Of a stretch of 64,000 bases of DNA, positions 8,561-17,088 are shown one piece after another. Every line of letters starts with the position of its first letter. The stretch's first letter is position 1. The notes under the pieces were generated by a model, which did no database searches, was not told the origin of the DNA, and worked only from the letters and a program-made list of their open reading frames with translations. The DNA comes from Lachnospiraceae bacterium. Lineage in GTDB: Bacteria > Bacillota > Clostridia > Lachnospirales > Lachnospiraceae. The translations under genes and the position numbers were made by a program. The stretch covers positions 35,092 to 99,091 of the forward strand of contig JAAUZT010000013.1 in the NCBI GenBank assembly GCA_014804485.1, read 5' to 3'.

Positions 8561-8602
8561 AACCCTGCAAAACAGCTGAAAAACGGCTATTTTCGCAGGG
8601 TT
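8561..8602. repeat. Hairpin-forming inverted repeat in a divergent intergenic region
   Basis: AACCCTGC (8561-8568) pairs with GCAGGGTT (8595-8602); the intervening AAAA and AGC also pair with GGCT and TTTT, giving an imperfect long stem. It lies in the 348-bp spacer between the divergent genes starting at 8430 and 8779. Apart from this hairpin I see only AT-rich sequence there. Confidence 0.5.
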
Positions 8603-8778
8603 ATGCCATAAAATGTGTAGTTTGTGTCATGAAATATATAGTATATTAGCAAAGATTATTGATTGAGATATATAAAATCATAAACTGCTGGCAAATATTG
8701 AAAGCTCTGCTCCTTCCATCTTGTGATACAATGTAACCGACATCTAGTTAACATAAAATATTATTTGTGGAGGTACTT

Positions 8779-8961
8779 ATGAGCAACAGAGTCATTAATA
8801 TCATAATAGGCGTATTATTTTGGATATCAGGTCTTATCACGTTACTGGAAGGCATCTTCCATATGAGAGCATCCAACTTATGCATCGGGGTTGGTTTTGT
8901 CATAGTTGGTCTTTTATATTTTATGAGAAAAGAAAATAACAAGCGTAGAATTACGAAATAG
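8779..8961 (+). CDS. Small membrane protein, 60 residues
   Basis: The ATG at 8779 is placed 5 bp after GGAGG; an upstream in-frame ATG at 8767 overlaps that site and is rejected. Two hydrophobic helices (about 7-27 and 33-53) are separated by the turn HMRASN, and the tail is strongly basic (RKENNKRRITK), so both ends are probably cytoplasmic. There is no recognised family. It is convergent with the ABC permease gene that ends at 8971. Confidence 0.6.
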   Translation: MSNRVINIIIGVLFWISGLITLLEGIFHMRASNLCIGVGFVIVGLLYFMRKENNKRRITK

Positions 8962-8970
8962 ACATATAGC

Positions 8971-9741
8971 CTACTTAATCACCCTCCGATCCCGATACTG
9001 CGCATACATCATCAAAATCCCTGCAACAGCTCCCAGAAAGATAAAGGACTGGATAACCGGCATAAAATTATATGACCCGCCTTCCCAGAAATCTGCAAAA
9101 TCATTGCTGATATATGTCATAGGCAATGTTGATGCAACTTTCTGTAACACTTTCGGAAGCTGTTCCGTGGATATTCCCATCATACCTGTCAGCATCATCA
9201 GAACAAAATAAACAAACATGGTGATACCAAAAGTGATGCCGAACTTCCGGAAAATGTTGGCAAATGAATGCGCAATCACTAAAAGTATCACTCCGATCAG
9301 GTATAAAGATATAATCAGACAGATGATCGAAGAAACTGCCGGCTTCGGAATATCCATAGCGATCGTCTGAAAAACAGCATAGATCACAAAAGCGATCGTC
9401 ATGAAAATCAAGTGCGCAATGATCTTCGCCGCAAGCAGACTTCTCTCATGAAAACCGAAAAGATGCATTCTTAAGGGTACCGCATTTTCCACCTCCTGAG
9501 AATATAATGCGCCATATCCGATAAACATGATGGACATAGGAATGACTAACGACATACTAAGCATAATGGAAACGATAACTTCCTGCCGGACTGCTTCAGG
9601 TACCTGGCTTCCTATTGTCTTTGAGAAAATCAGCGCCATCATATTCGGAAACACGATTCCGAAGAAATGGACCATAAAGTTGCCATTGATATTTCTCATT
9701 TCATATAAAACCATATTGAGATTACATTTTTTCTTATTCAT
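8971..9741 (-). CDS. ABC transporter permease (ABC-2 type)
   Basis: This 256-residue protein has about six predicted membrane helices (for example FMVHFFGIVFPNMMALIF, LLVIAHSFANIF, FGITMFVYFVLMMLTG) and no ATP-binding motifs. Its spacing of 86 bp after the ABC ATPase gene at 9828-10727 makes the pair one exporter. A two-component system lies immediately upstream on the same strand, the usual arrangement for antimicrobial or lantibiotic resistance exporters. The substrate cannot be read from sequence. The start is the ATG before NKKKCNLNMVLYEMRN. Confidence 0.85.
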   Translation of the reverse strand: MNKKKCNLNMVLYEMRNINGNFMVHFFGIVFPNMMALIFSKTIGSQVPEAVRQEVIVSIMLSMSLVIPMSIMFIGYGALYSQEVENAVPLRMHLFGFHERSLLAAKIIAHLIFMTIAFVIYAVFQTIAMDIPKPAVSSIICLIISLYLIGVILLVIAHSFANIFRKFGITFGITMFVYFVLMMLTGMMGISTEQLPKVLQKVASTLPMTYISNDFADFWEGGSYNFMPVIQSFIFLGAVAGILMMYAQYRDRRVIK

Positions 9742-9827
9742 GATAATTATCCCTTCTTATAAATAGACTCAATTTGTTGACTATATAAACATTCTTCTCT
9801 GCCTTTTCATCTTTGTCCGGTTTCTGT

Positions 9828-10727
9828 TCATGCAGGCTGCGAACCGGAATTTATATTCTTAGCATTCGCATAAAACTGCTCTCTGGCATTGATGGACATA
9901 ATCTCGATATCCGAATTGCTTCTCTTAAAATTCACATTATTATCTACCAAAAGTGACATCAATCTTTTTTCCTCTTCCTTGTCACGACAGGACAGGGCAA
10001 TCAGATGATTGGGAGAATTTAAAGTGCGGAATCCATCTGTCAAATTTATGTTCGTATGATTATTTTCCAGAATAAAAATCGCATCCCCACAGTATGCCTT
10101 AAACAATTCCTCTGTTTTGCCATAAGCCACAACTTTTCCCTGATCCAGCAGAAGGATCTTATCCGCCAGCTGTTCCAACTCCTCATAGTAGTGAGACACG
10201 ATGATCAACGAGTCATCTTTATCCCGATACCATTCCACCAGTTTTTCCATCAATTTCTGTCTTGTCTCAAAATCCAATCCCGATGTAACTTCATCATAAA
10301 AAGTCAGCTCCGCCTTCTGCATCATGATCATAATAATCGTAAATTTCTGCTTCTGCCCTCCTGAAAGAGTGTTATATTTTTTTGACAGACATTGATCGAA
10401 TTCAAAGAAAGTAATCAGATCCTGCAGCTCTTTATTCTCTTTGATCTTCGTATTCAGAATTGTCTCCATGATCCTTTTTACCGGCATCGTGGTCACATAC
10501 GCGTTGGTCTGCATATGCGCTGCCATCTGCTCCGGCTTTATCTGTGTCACGATCCTGCCCTCATAATTTGTCAGACCGAGAATCGACTTGACGAGAGTGG
10601 TTTTACCCGCACCGTTAGAACCGATCACTCCGATGCGTTCTCCCTTCTCGAAGCAAAGCGGCTTGTCGATCTGTAGCGCGATCTGGTTGCCGTATTTTAC
10701 CTGTAATTGTTTGATTGTAAGTAACAT
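9828..10727 (-). CDS. ABC transporter ATP-binding protein
   Basis: The 299-residue protein has Walker A GSNGAGKT (36-43), signature LSGGQKQK, Walker B (ELTFYDEVTSGLD) and a switch histidine in IIVSHYYEEL. The C-terminal 80 residues beyond the ATPase fold (from about 215) are typical of exporters that pair with ABC-2 permeases. It partners the permease at 8971-9741. A response regulator and kinase are encoded just upstream, suggesting induction of the exporter by the signal that the kinase senses (inference). Confidence 0.92.
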   Translation of the reverse strand: MLLTIKQLQVKYGNQIALQIDKPLCFEKGERIGVIGSNGAGKTTLVKSILGLTNYEGRIVTQIKPEQMAAHMQTNAYVTTMPVKRIMETILNTKIKENKELQDLITFFEFDQCLSKKYNTLSGGQKQKFTIIMIMMQKAELTFYDEVTSGLDFETRQKLMEKLVEWYRDKDDSLIIVSHYYEELEQLADKILLLDQGKVVAYGKTEELFKAYCGDAIFILENNHTNINLTDGFRTLNSPNHLIALSCRDKEEEKRLMSLLVDNNVNFKRSNSDIEIMSINAREQFYANAKNINSGSQPA

Positions 10728-10874
10728 ATTTCAATCCTCTTTTTTTCTCTTTTTATTATCACTTCACCGCTGCTTTTAGGCTACAATGTTTCTGCTCTGT
10801 TACCGTCTTATGAGTATCCGCTTTCTATAGCTTCTTCACTGCAACACACTTACTTCTGCTTTTGGATTACATGT

Positions 10875-12464
10875 TTACTGTGCCGTAACTTTTCTAAAAT
10901 ACAGTTCTGTCCGCACGCCGTTTTCTATATTTTCAATCTTCAACTTATACCCTGCCAGCTTACTGTAATACGCCGCTACATACAGACCCAGCCCTCTCCC
11001 CTTCCTGCTGCCGTCACTGCTGACAAAAGGCTCGAAAACATTCGGAAGCAGCTCTTCATCTATTGTCACTCCATAGTTTGTCATGCATAACTTCGTATCA
11101 TTAATTTCAATCACGATCTTCTGCTGTTCCGGTGTATACTGCACTGCATTGGAGAGCAGATTGTCCGCAATCTTTTTCAACATTTCCCTGTCTGTTTGGA
11201 CAATGCCTTTTCCATCTATTATCACCTGCAGCTTCTTATCTTCCGCCTGCACGGCATAGGCTCTTACAAGCTCCTGCGCCAGCACCTCGACTGCCACATC
11301 CTCCTGTTGCATATCCTTCGCATGATAATTCAGGTACAAAATATCCTCCACGATCTTCCTCATGGACAGAAGCTGCTGCTTAACCTCCGGCAGATATGTT
11401 TTGGTATCCTTATACTTTCCGACTTCATTTAGCATTCCTTCCACCAGAAGGAGTGCTGCGGCAATGGGTGTCTTAAGCTGATGGGATGATGCCCGCAGGA
11501 ATACTTCCCGCCTCTCGTTTTCTTCTTCCAGCATATGATTTTTACAAGTCAGATCTTCATAACTGTCACGAAGTCTTGTATACAGTTCCTGCAGATTTCG
11601 TTCCAAAGTACCGATCTCATCTTTTCTGTCTGATACGAACACAAATTCATCCGTCTCAAAATGCCCCGCTATCCCCGCACTCTCCGCATGATTGGCGAGC
11701 CGGATAATAGGATTAACGATCCTGCCGGCAAAGAACCCCGAAGAAACCAACACTACCAGAAAGATCACTGAAACAATCATCGGCAGACTGCCCATCACAA
11801 TAGGCGTAATCTCCTCCATCTGCGGAGTCATAGTGGGCAGAACCGTGATAATAAGAGCATCCTGTGTCCGCCCCACGGCAACATACGTCGTATAACTGTA
11901 ATTGCCATCCGAAACTCCCCCCTCATACACGATGATATCGCCGGACACGGTATGCAGCTTAGAATATTCCCCTTTATAAACCTGCTCGCCGCCTTTTGGC
12001 TCAATCTTGATCTCAATGGGGAAATTTTCGGAAATCAGGTCCTGCCCCGCAAATATTTCTTTGAATTTGTCCTGCCACCGAACGACAAGCTGCGTAAAAT
12101 CTTCTCCGTCCAGGTTACTGGAATCGCTCGCATTTCCACTTCTGATCTGATTTAGGAAATCCAATAGCCCTTCATTCCGAACCACGACCGTGGCCTTAAA
12201 AAACTTCCCCGCTAAATAAACCTCATCTCCTGTATTCGGAATGTCCAACGTGTACACTGATGACGGGTTTTTGACCGTCAGATTGTCGTAGGATCTCTCC
12301 TCCATGTAACCCTTCTGAATCTCCACAGCGGATTCCAGATTACTGTTCATCACATAATCCACATACAACGATGGCAGCATCAACACAAAATACCCTATGA
12401 CAAAGACGATCATAATCAATGCAAGTACAACACTGTATAAAAATGTCTTTTTCCTGAGCCCCAT
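10875..12464 (-). CDS. Membrane sensor histidine kinase
   Basis: The ATG at 12464 behind CGGAGG gives 529 residues. A first membrane helix lies at about 8-30, then an extracellular sensor domain of about 170 residues, then a second helix (MIVSVIFLVVLVSSGFFAG) and a HAMP linker. The phospho-acceptor is in SSHQLKTP near residue 325. The ATP-binding part has an N box (NLLSNAVQYTP) and a G box (GRGLGLYVAA). It transfers phosphate to the response regulator encoded 59 bp upstream. The large outside domain distinguishes it from the short BceS-type intramembrane kinases. Confidence 0.92.
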   Translation of the reverse strand: MGLRKKTFLYSVVLALIMIVFVIGYFVLMLPSLYVDYVMNSNLESAVEIQKGYMEERSYDNLTVKNPSSVYTLDIPNTGDEVYLAGKFFKATVVVRNEGLLDFLNQIRSGNASDSSNLDGEDFTQLVVRWQDKFKEIFAGQDLISENFPIEIKIEPKGGEQVYKGEYSKLHTVSGDIIVYEGGVSDGNYSYTTYVAVGRTQDALIITVLPTMTPQMEEITPIVMGSLPMIVSVIFLVVLVSSGFFAGRIVNPIIRLANHAESAGIAGHFETDEFVFVSDRKDEIGTLERNLQELYTRLRDSYEDLTCKNHMLEEENERREVFLRASSHQLKTPIAAALLLVEGMLNEVGKYKDTKTYLPEVKQQLLSMRKIVEDILYLNYHAKDMQQEDVAVEVLAQELVRAYAVQAEDKKLQVIIDGKGIVQTDREMLKKIADNLLSNAVQYTPEQQKIVIEINDTKLCMTNYGVTIDEELLPNVFEPFVSSDGSRKGRGLGLYVAAYYSKLAGYKLKIENIENGVRTELYFRKVTAQ

Positions 12465-12523
12465 GATTTCCTCCGTTCCATGCCACCCTGATACTTTTCC
12501 GCATATATCTGCGAAGCGGCTGA

Positions 12524-13186
12524 CTATTCTGTCTGCTGTTCCCGAAACTGATATCCTACTCCGATCACCGTCCTGATACAATCCTCCGGCAGTTTCTTGC
12601 GCAGGTTCTTGACATGTGCATCGATAATTCTGTCGTTGCCCACATAATCCTCGTTAAAAATCCGAAGGATCAACTGTTCTCTCGTGAAAACCCGCTTTGG
12701 CTCTCTTATGAGAATCTGCAGCAGTAAAAATTCACTCAGCGTAAGCTCCAGAGACTTCCCGTCATAATATGCCTGATATGAATCATCATGGATAACCAGC
12801 CCTTTCTCCTGCTGCGGCCCTGTCCTCTTTACACGGCGTAAGATCGTCTCCATCCTCTTTAATAAAATAATAGGAGAAACCGGCTTGATCACGTAATCAT
12901 CCGCATAGAAATTAAATGCCTGCACCTGCGTCTTCTCGTCATCTAACGCCGTAAGCATGATCGTCGCCATATCGGAGTGCTGCTCTTTAATGTGCTGCAA
13001 AACTTCCAGTCCGCTCACCTTCGGCACCATAATATCCAGCACCGCCATATCAAATTTCTGTGTCCGGAGCAGCTTAAGCGCTTCTTCGCCGTCCCCGACA
13101 CAGGTAACACTGTAGTTCTGCATTTTCATATACTCGGTCAAAACCTCCCGTATGGTCGGCTCATCTTCCAAAAATAAAATATTCAT
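12524..13186 (-). CDS. OmpR/PhoB-family response regulator
   Basis: The start is set at MNILFLEDEP (13186), where the receiver domain begins, giving 220 residues; the longer frame to 13285 is not domain-like. The best ribosome site, AGGAG, is 13 bp upstream. The receiver domain has acidic residues E7-D8, phospho-acceptor D51 (VLDIMVP) and the conserved Lys in DYVIKP. The C-terminal winged helix includes RIIDAHVKNLRKKL and ends GVGYQFRE. It probably controls the kinase/ABC operon it heads. Confidence 0.93.
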   Translation of the reverse strand: MNILFLEDEPTIREVLTEYMKMQNYSVTCVGDGEEALKLLRTQKFDMAVLDIMVPKVSGLEVLQHIKEQHSDMATIMLTALDDEKTQVQAFNFYADDYVIKPVSPIILLKRMETILRRVKRTGPQQEKGLVIHDDSYQAYYDGKSLELTLSEFLLLQILIREPKRVFTREQLILRIFNEDYVGNDRIIDAHVKNLRKKLPEDCIRTVIGVGYQFREQQTE

Positions 13187-13394
13187 GTTTCTGATCCCGC
13201 TCCTATCCGGTTTCTGTCTTGTTTCAGTTTTCTGTAGGATTCCATTAAGAGTACGCACTGATCGCGGACTCCCTGCGCACGTCATGTATCTTACTTTGCC
13301 TATTGTAACATAGCGGTATGAATTTCGTATGAAGATGATGTGTTTTTATATAAACGTAACCTATCTGCACAGGAATTCCCGGTTTACAAAACAA

Positions 13395-13462
13395 AAAATC
13401 CATATTTATTGTTACAGATTTTGATACAAATCAAAACAAGTGTAACAATAAATACGGATTTT
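13395..13462 (-). repeat. Long AT-rich hairpin, possible terminator of the acetyltransferase unit
   Basis: A 22-nt arm (13395-13416) and its complement (13441-13462) differ at one position. The loop itself contains TTTTGAT...ATCAAAA, so nearly the whole 68 bp can fold as one stem. Read on the minus strand it lies downstream of the acetyltransferase gene and is followed by TTTTTTG, so it may end transcription. Its length and AT content are unusual for a simple terminator. The rest of the 355-bp spacer 13187-13541 shows nothing clear. Confidence 0.6.
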
Positions 13463-13541
13463 ATGATGCCGAAAGAAAATCTTCTAAAAAGTAATATCGC
13501 AAGAATGACCGGTTTGCACCGCAAGCATATACTTTCTCCTA

Positions 13542-14081
13542 TCACAATTCCTTCAAGAAATACAATACCAAGTCATCATCGTTGCAACACGCCCCATACG
13601 GCTCACATACCTTATCACAATACCATACACCACTGCCATCAGGAATATAGCCGCGTTTTACATACATTCGCTGGGCGCTGCCGTAACCGCTGTGCAGCCC
13701 TACTCCTAAATACACCTTGTCATGGTACTCTCCTGCAATCTGCTCCGCAACATCCATTAACTTACTGCCTACCCCATGACACCTATACTTTTCTAAAACA
13801 CCGAAGTCCACAATTTCCGGGTATCCCATATTAGCATAAGCTCCCCATGTGGAATCAGGATAAACATTAATATAACCCGCAACTTTACCCTGATACTCCG
13901 CCACTAGCACAACTGCCTTCTTTTCCTGCCGATCACGCAGCCGCATCTCGTATTTATCTACAGTGGCATCCCACCCTTGTGCAATCTCCTCCTGCGTGAT
14001 AATCGGTACGTCTTCCTCTCTCATGTCACGAATTGTTATCACGTCGTCCGTATAAAATATTCTGCTCTGTTGTTCTGTCAT
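13542..14081 (-). CDS. GNAT-family N-acetyltransferase
   Basis: The 179-residue protein starts behind AGGAGGAAGC. The GNAT fold is visible from ITIRDMREEDVPII at the N terminus through the strand AVVLVAEYQGKVAGYI. The acetyl-CoA loop follows (EKYRCHGVGSKLMDVAEQIA, R/Q-x-x-G-x-G/A form), then YGSAQRMYVKRGYIPDGSG. It transfers acetyl from acetyl-CoA to an unknown amine. The C terminus has a cysteine pair (CEPYGACC). It begins 26 bp after the ATPase gene at 14108-15298 and is probably co-transcribed with it. Confidence 0.88.
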   Translation of the reverse strand: MTEQQSRIFYTDDVITIRDMREEDVPIITQEEIAQGWDATVDKYEMRLRDRQEKKAVVLVAEYQGKVAGYINVYPDSTWGAYANMGYPEIVDFGVLEKYRCHGVGSKLMDVAEQIAGEYHDKVYLGVGLHSGYGSAQRMYVKRGYIPDGSGVWYCDKVCEPYGACCNDDDLVLYFLKEL

Positions 14082-14107
14082 CCTGCTTCCTCCTGTTTCA
14101 ATATTTT

Positions 14108-15298
14108 TTAGTTTTCCGTCAAAAACTTTATCACATTTTTATGGATGATTCCGTCTCTTGAGAAATCATACTTGTCCATAGAAAGCACATACTTCGGGTA
14201 ATTGTCCGCGATTGCCCGAAAAGCACCGAATTCCCTGTCAACTACCGACTGTTCCGCCAGATAATACGCCACTTGGTAGTACTCTCTTTGATCGCCTTTC
14301 ACTGCAACAAAATCTACTTCTCCATTTGGTATCTTTCCGACATACACCTTATAATCACGATCCCTGAGTTCATTGTATACAATATTTTCGAGCATTGCTC
14401 CCATTTCTAACTTGTAACCACTGTTATGAATACGCCCTAATCCCAAATCCGTCAAAAAATATTTATCCAATGTTGTAAGCAATTGTTTTCCACGAATATC
14501 ATAACGCTGCGCTTTACTTACAATCAATGAGGTCTGTATATGGTCAAGATAATTATATAATGTCTGCGCACTGATTGTACGATCTACGCTTTTAAAGTAA
14601 TTTGAGATTCCTTTTGCCGAAAATGTTTGAGAAGGGTTCAGCATCATATACTCCATAATACGGTTGATCAAATCAACCTCCTTCGCTCCCGTTCTCTGGA
14701 CGATATCCCGCAGGACAATAGAATTATACAGATCCTGCAAAAAAGTCCTCGTCTCGCTTTCGCTTTTCATGGAAAACCGTTGCGGCATACCTCCCCAATT
14801 CATATACTCTATCAGATCTTTGTCCGAAGGTTCTTCAATTCGCTTGATTTCACAATATTCCATAAAAGAAAACGGCGTTACCCGAAAACTTACATATCTT
14901 CCCGATAAGAGTGTTGCCAGCTCCCCCGATAAAAGTTTCCCGTTAGAACCGGTGATAAAGATACTCACGTCCCATGTGGCTCTGAATGAATTAATGACTC
15001 TCTCAAATTCATTTACCATCTGAATTTCATCAAAAAACATATAATATTTTCTTTCATTTTTTCTTTGGTCACATATATATTTATATAATTGTTCTGCTCC
15101 CGTAATGAATGAATATTGAAAATCCTCAAAATTTATATAAATAATCTGCGATGCCTCAACATCATTTTCAATAAGCTCGTCCATGATCTGCTGCAAAAGA
15201 ACCGATTTGCCGGAGCGCCGCAGACCAATTAGAACCTTTATTAATTCACTGTCATAAAACGGACGTATTTTTTTTAAAATTTTTTCTCGAATAATCAT
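14108..15298 (-). CDS. AAA family ATPase with DUF4143 domain (copy 2)
   Basis: This 396-residue protein starts behind GAGGGA. Walker A is GLRRSGKS (25-32) and Walker B is YYMFFDEIQMV. The centre has a winged-helix-like segment (FSAKGISNYFKS). The C terminus has GEVDFVAVKGDQREYYQVAY, the DUF4143-type nuclease-like fold in which the lysine of the ExK motif is replaced. It is clearly diverged from copy 1 at 4738-6066. The role of the family is unknown; ATP hydrolysis is expected. A TTTACT-17-TATTAT promoter and a long palindrome lie directly upstream. Confidence 0.88.
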   Translation of the reverse strand: MIIREKILKKIRPFYDSELIKVLIGLRRSGKSVLLQQIMDELIENDVEASQIIYINFEDFQYSFITGAEQLYKYICDQRKNERKYYMFFDEIQMVNEFERVINSFRATWDVSIFITGSNGKLLSGELATLLSGRYVSFRVTPFSFMEYCEIKRIEEPSDKDLIEYMNWGGMPQRFSMKSESETRTFLQDLYNSIVLRDIVQRTGAKEVDLINRIMEYMMLNPSQTFSAKGISNYFKSVDRTISAQTLYNYLDHIQTSLIVSKAQRYDIRGKQLLTTLDKYFLTDLGLGRIHNSGYKLEMGAMLENIVYNELRDRDYKVYVGKIPNGEVDFVAVKGDQREYYQVAYYLAEQSVVDREFGAFRAIADNYPKYVLSMDKYDFSRDGIIHKNVIKFLTEN

Positions 15299-15351
15299 AT
15301 GAATCCCTCATAAGAATATGCTTTAATTACTTTAACTTATTATATGTATTT

Positions 15352-15380
15352 ATAATAGAATAATTCATTAAAAAAGTAAA
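15352..15380 (-). promoter_or_regulatory. Predicted promoter of the ATPase/acetyltransferase unit
   Basis: On the minus strand TTTACT (15375-15380) and TATTAT (15352-15357) are separated by exactly 17 bp, about 54 bp before the ATPase start. The -35 overlaps the palindrome at 15373-15412. Confidence 0.5.
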
Positions 15381-15412
15381 GTTATTTTGATGTATCAAAA
15401 TAACTTTGCTTT
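15373..15412. repeat. 19-bp near-perfect palindrome between divergent genes
   Basis: The arms 15373-15391 and 15394-15412 are complementary except at one position and are separated by only GT. The palindrome overlaps the -35 of the leftward ATPase promoter and abuts a TATAAT (15412-15417) for rightward transcription to the TetR operon. It could be an operator or a cruciform-forming site. Confidence 0.55.
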
Positions 15413-15524
15413 ATAATGACTCTTTGTGTTTCAGTCTGTTTTGTTTAATTTCTCCGGTCTATTAATTATTTTGCACAATGCAAAAGCAGTCTTCTCAAAA
15501 ACGGTCAACGGAGTTATCATAGGT

Positions 15525-15543
15525 ATTAACCGCAGCGGTTAAT
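15525..15543. promoter_or_regulatory. Perfect palindromic operator of the TetR regulator
   Basis: ATTAACCGC-A-GCGGTTAAT is a perfect 9+1+9 palindrome. It ends 13 bp before the TetR start codon and just before the ribosome site AAAGGAG. The size, symmetry and position are those of a TetR-family autoregulatory operator. Confidence 0.75.
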
Positions 15544-15556
15544 ATAAAGGAGTATT

Positions 15557-16165
15557 ATGAACGATAAATTTTTTTCATTGCCAAAAGCAAAGCAGGAAGC
15601 AATCATCAACGCCGGATTTCGTGTTTTTTCAGAAAATTGTTACAAAAAAAGTCCAATGAGCGAGATCGCGGCTGCCGCAGGAATCAGCAAATCCCTGCTC
15701 TTTCATTATTTTTATAATAAGAGGGAACTGTACTTTTTCCTCTGGGACCAATGTATGAAGGTCACTGCAGAAGCCCTCGAAAAGAATCTTTCTTTTGTCC
15801 CGAATGATTTCTTTGAAATGATGTACAAGGGATTAAAAATAAAAGCGGACGTTATGCGCCGCTATCCCGATCTAGGGGCTTTCGTCGTCAAATCATACTA
15901 TGAAAAAGATCCCGACGTATGTGAAGACCTTCAAGAATTAATCGCAAAATATACCGATTTTAAGGCAAGTCCTGTCTTGACAGCGCTAGATCCCGAACAA
16001 TTTATTCCGGGGCTTGATCTGCAGATGATGTACCGGACTATGTACTGGGCCTCGGAGGGTTATCTGTGGGAAAAAGTCCAGCAGGGCGGCTTAGACGCCG
16101 ATGAAATGGAAGCTGACTTTATTAAAATCATTGATTTCTGGAAAACAATCTACACCAAACAATAA
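15557..16165 (+). CDS. TetR/AcrR-family transcriptional regulator
   Basis: The 202-residue protein starts behind AAAGGAG. The N-terminal helix-turn-helix spans about residues 9-55 (KQEAIINAGFRVFSENCYKK, SMSEIAAAAGISK-like helix, LLFHYFYNKRELYFFLW). The remainder is the helical ligand-binding domain. It most likely represses the two ABC genes that follow by binding the palindrome just upstream of its own start, with release by an unknown ligand. The gap to the next gene is 26 bp, so the three form one operon. Confidence 0.93.
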   Translation: MNDKFFSLPKAKQEAIINAGFRVFSENCYKKSPMSEIAAAAGISKSLLFHYFYNKRELYFFLWDQCMKVTAEALEKNLSFVPNDFFEMMYKGLKIKADVMRRYPDLGAFVVKSYYEKDPDVCEDLQELIAKYTDFKASPVLTALDPEQFIPGLDLQMMYRTMYWASEGYLWEKVQQGGLDADEMEADFIKIIDFWKTIYTKQ

Positions 16166-16191
16166 ATTGACATGCAGTAAAGGAGAGCTTT

Positions 16192-17088
16192 ATGAACGCA
16201 ATCCAAATTTCAAACTTAACCAAATATTACGGAAAATCCAGAGGGATCATTGACTTAAGCCTGACGGTGCAGGAAGGAGAATTCTTCGGATTCATCGGGC
16301 CCAACGGCGCCGGTAAATCCACAACGATCCGCACACTGCTGGGGTTGATCTCCCCTGATTCCGGTTCTGCACAAATTCTCGGCATGGACATCCGTAACGA
16401 TCGGGAGGCCATCTTATCCAAGGTCGGCTATCTCCCCTCAGAGGCAATATTTTATTCAGGTACAAAGGTCAAAGATATCCTAAAGCTATCCGCCGATCTG
16501 CGGAAAAAAGATTGTTCACGGGAGGCTGCCATCCTATGTGACCGTCTGCAGCTTAATCTGTCCCGCAAAGTATCGGAATTATCCTTCGGAAACCGCAAGA
16601 AAGTGGCAATCGTCTGTGCGCTCCAACACACACCGGATCTCTTAATCTTAGACGAACCTACCAGCGGTCTTGATCCGCTGATGCAGCACGAATTTTTTGC
16701 CATTCTGGAAGAAAGAAACCGACAGGGCACAGCTATATTTCTCTCGAGCCATATCCTGTCGGAGATTCAGCACAACTGTACAAGAGCTGCCATTATCCGT
16801 GAAGGGCGCATCATTGCCTGCGACAGCGTGGAAGCCTTATCCAAGACCAATGCCAAACGGATTACAATTCAGGGAAATGTATCGGTTCATCCATCCGAAT
16901 TCATCCGCAACCTTGAGGAGTCAAAAGGTACTACAAGCTTTCTTTACAGCGGTGATATCAAACAACTGCTGAAGACACTCAGCGAAGGAGAAATAACTGA
17001 TCTTTCCATATCGGAACCGGATCTGGAAGAAATCTTTATGCACTACTATGAATCTTCTCAAGATAAGAAAGGAACCGTGAAGTTATGA
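16192..17088 (+). CDS. ABC transporter ATP-binding protein
   Basis: The 298-residue protein has Walker A GPNGAGKS (36-43), signature LSFGNRKKVAI (second Gly form SFGN), Walker B LLILDEPTSGLDP and the switch region FLSSHILSE. Its C-terminal extension of about 80 residues (TIQGNVSVHPSEFIRNLEES) is usual for drug- or peptide-type exporters of the CcmA/BcrA class. The stop codon overlaps the start of the permease by ATGA, indicating translational coupling. Confidence 0.93.
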   Translation: MNAIQISNLTKYYGKSRGIIDLSLTVQEGEFFGFIGPNGAGKSTTIRTLLGLISPDSGSAQILGMDIRNDREAILSKVGYLPSEAIFYSGTKVKDILKLSADLRKKDCSREAAILCDRLQLNLSRKVSELSFGNRKKVAIVCALQHTPDLLILDEPTSGLDPLMQHEFFAILEERNRQGTAIFLSSHILSEIQHNCTRAAIIREGRIIACDSVEALSKTNAKRITIQGNVSVHPSEFIRNLEESKGTTSFLYSGDIKQLLKTLSEGEITDLSISEPDLEEIFMHYYESSQDKKGTVKL

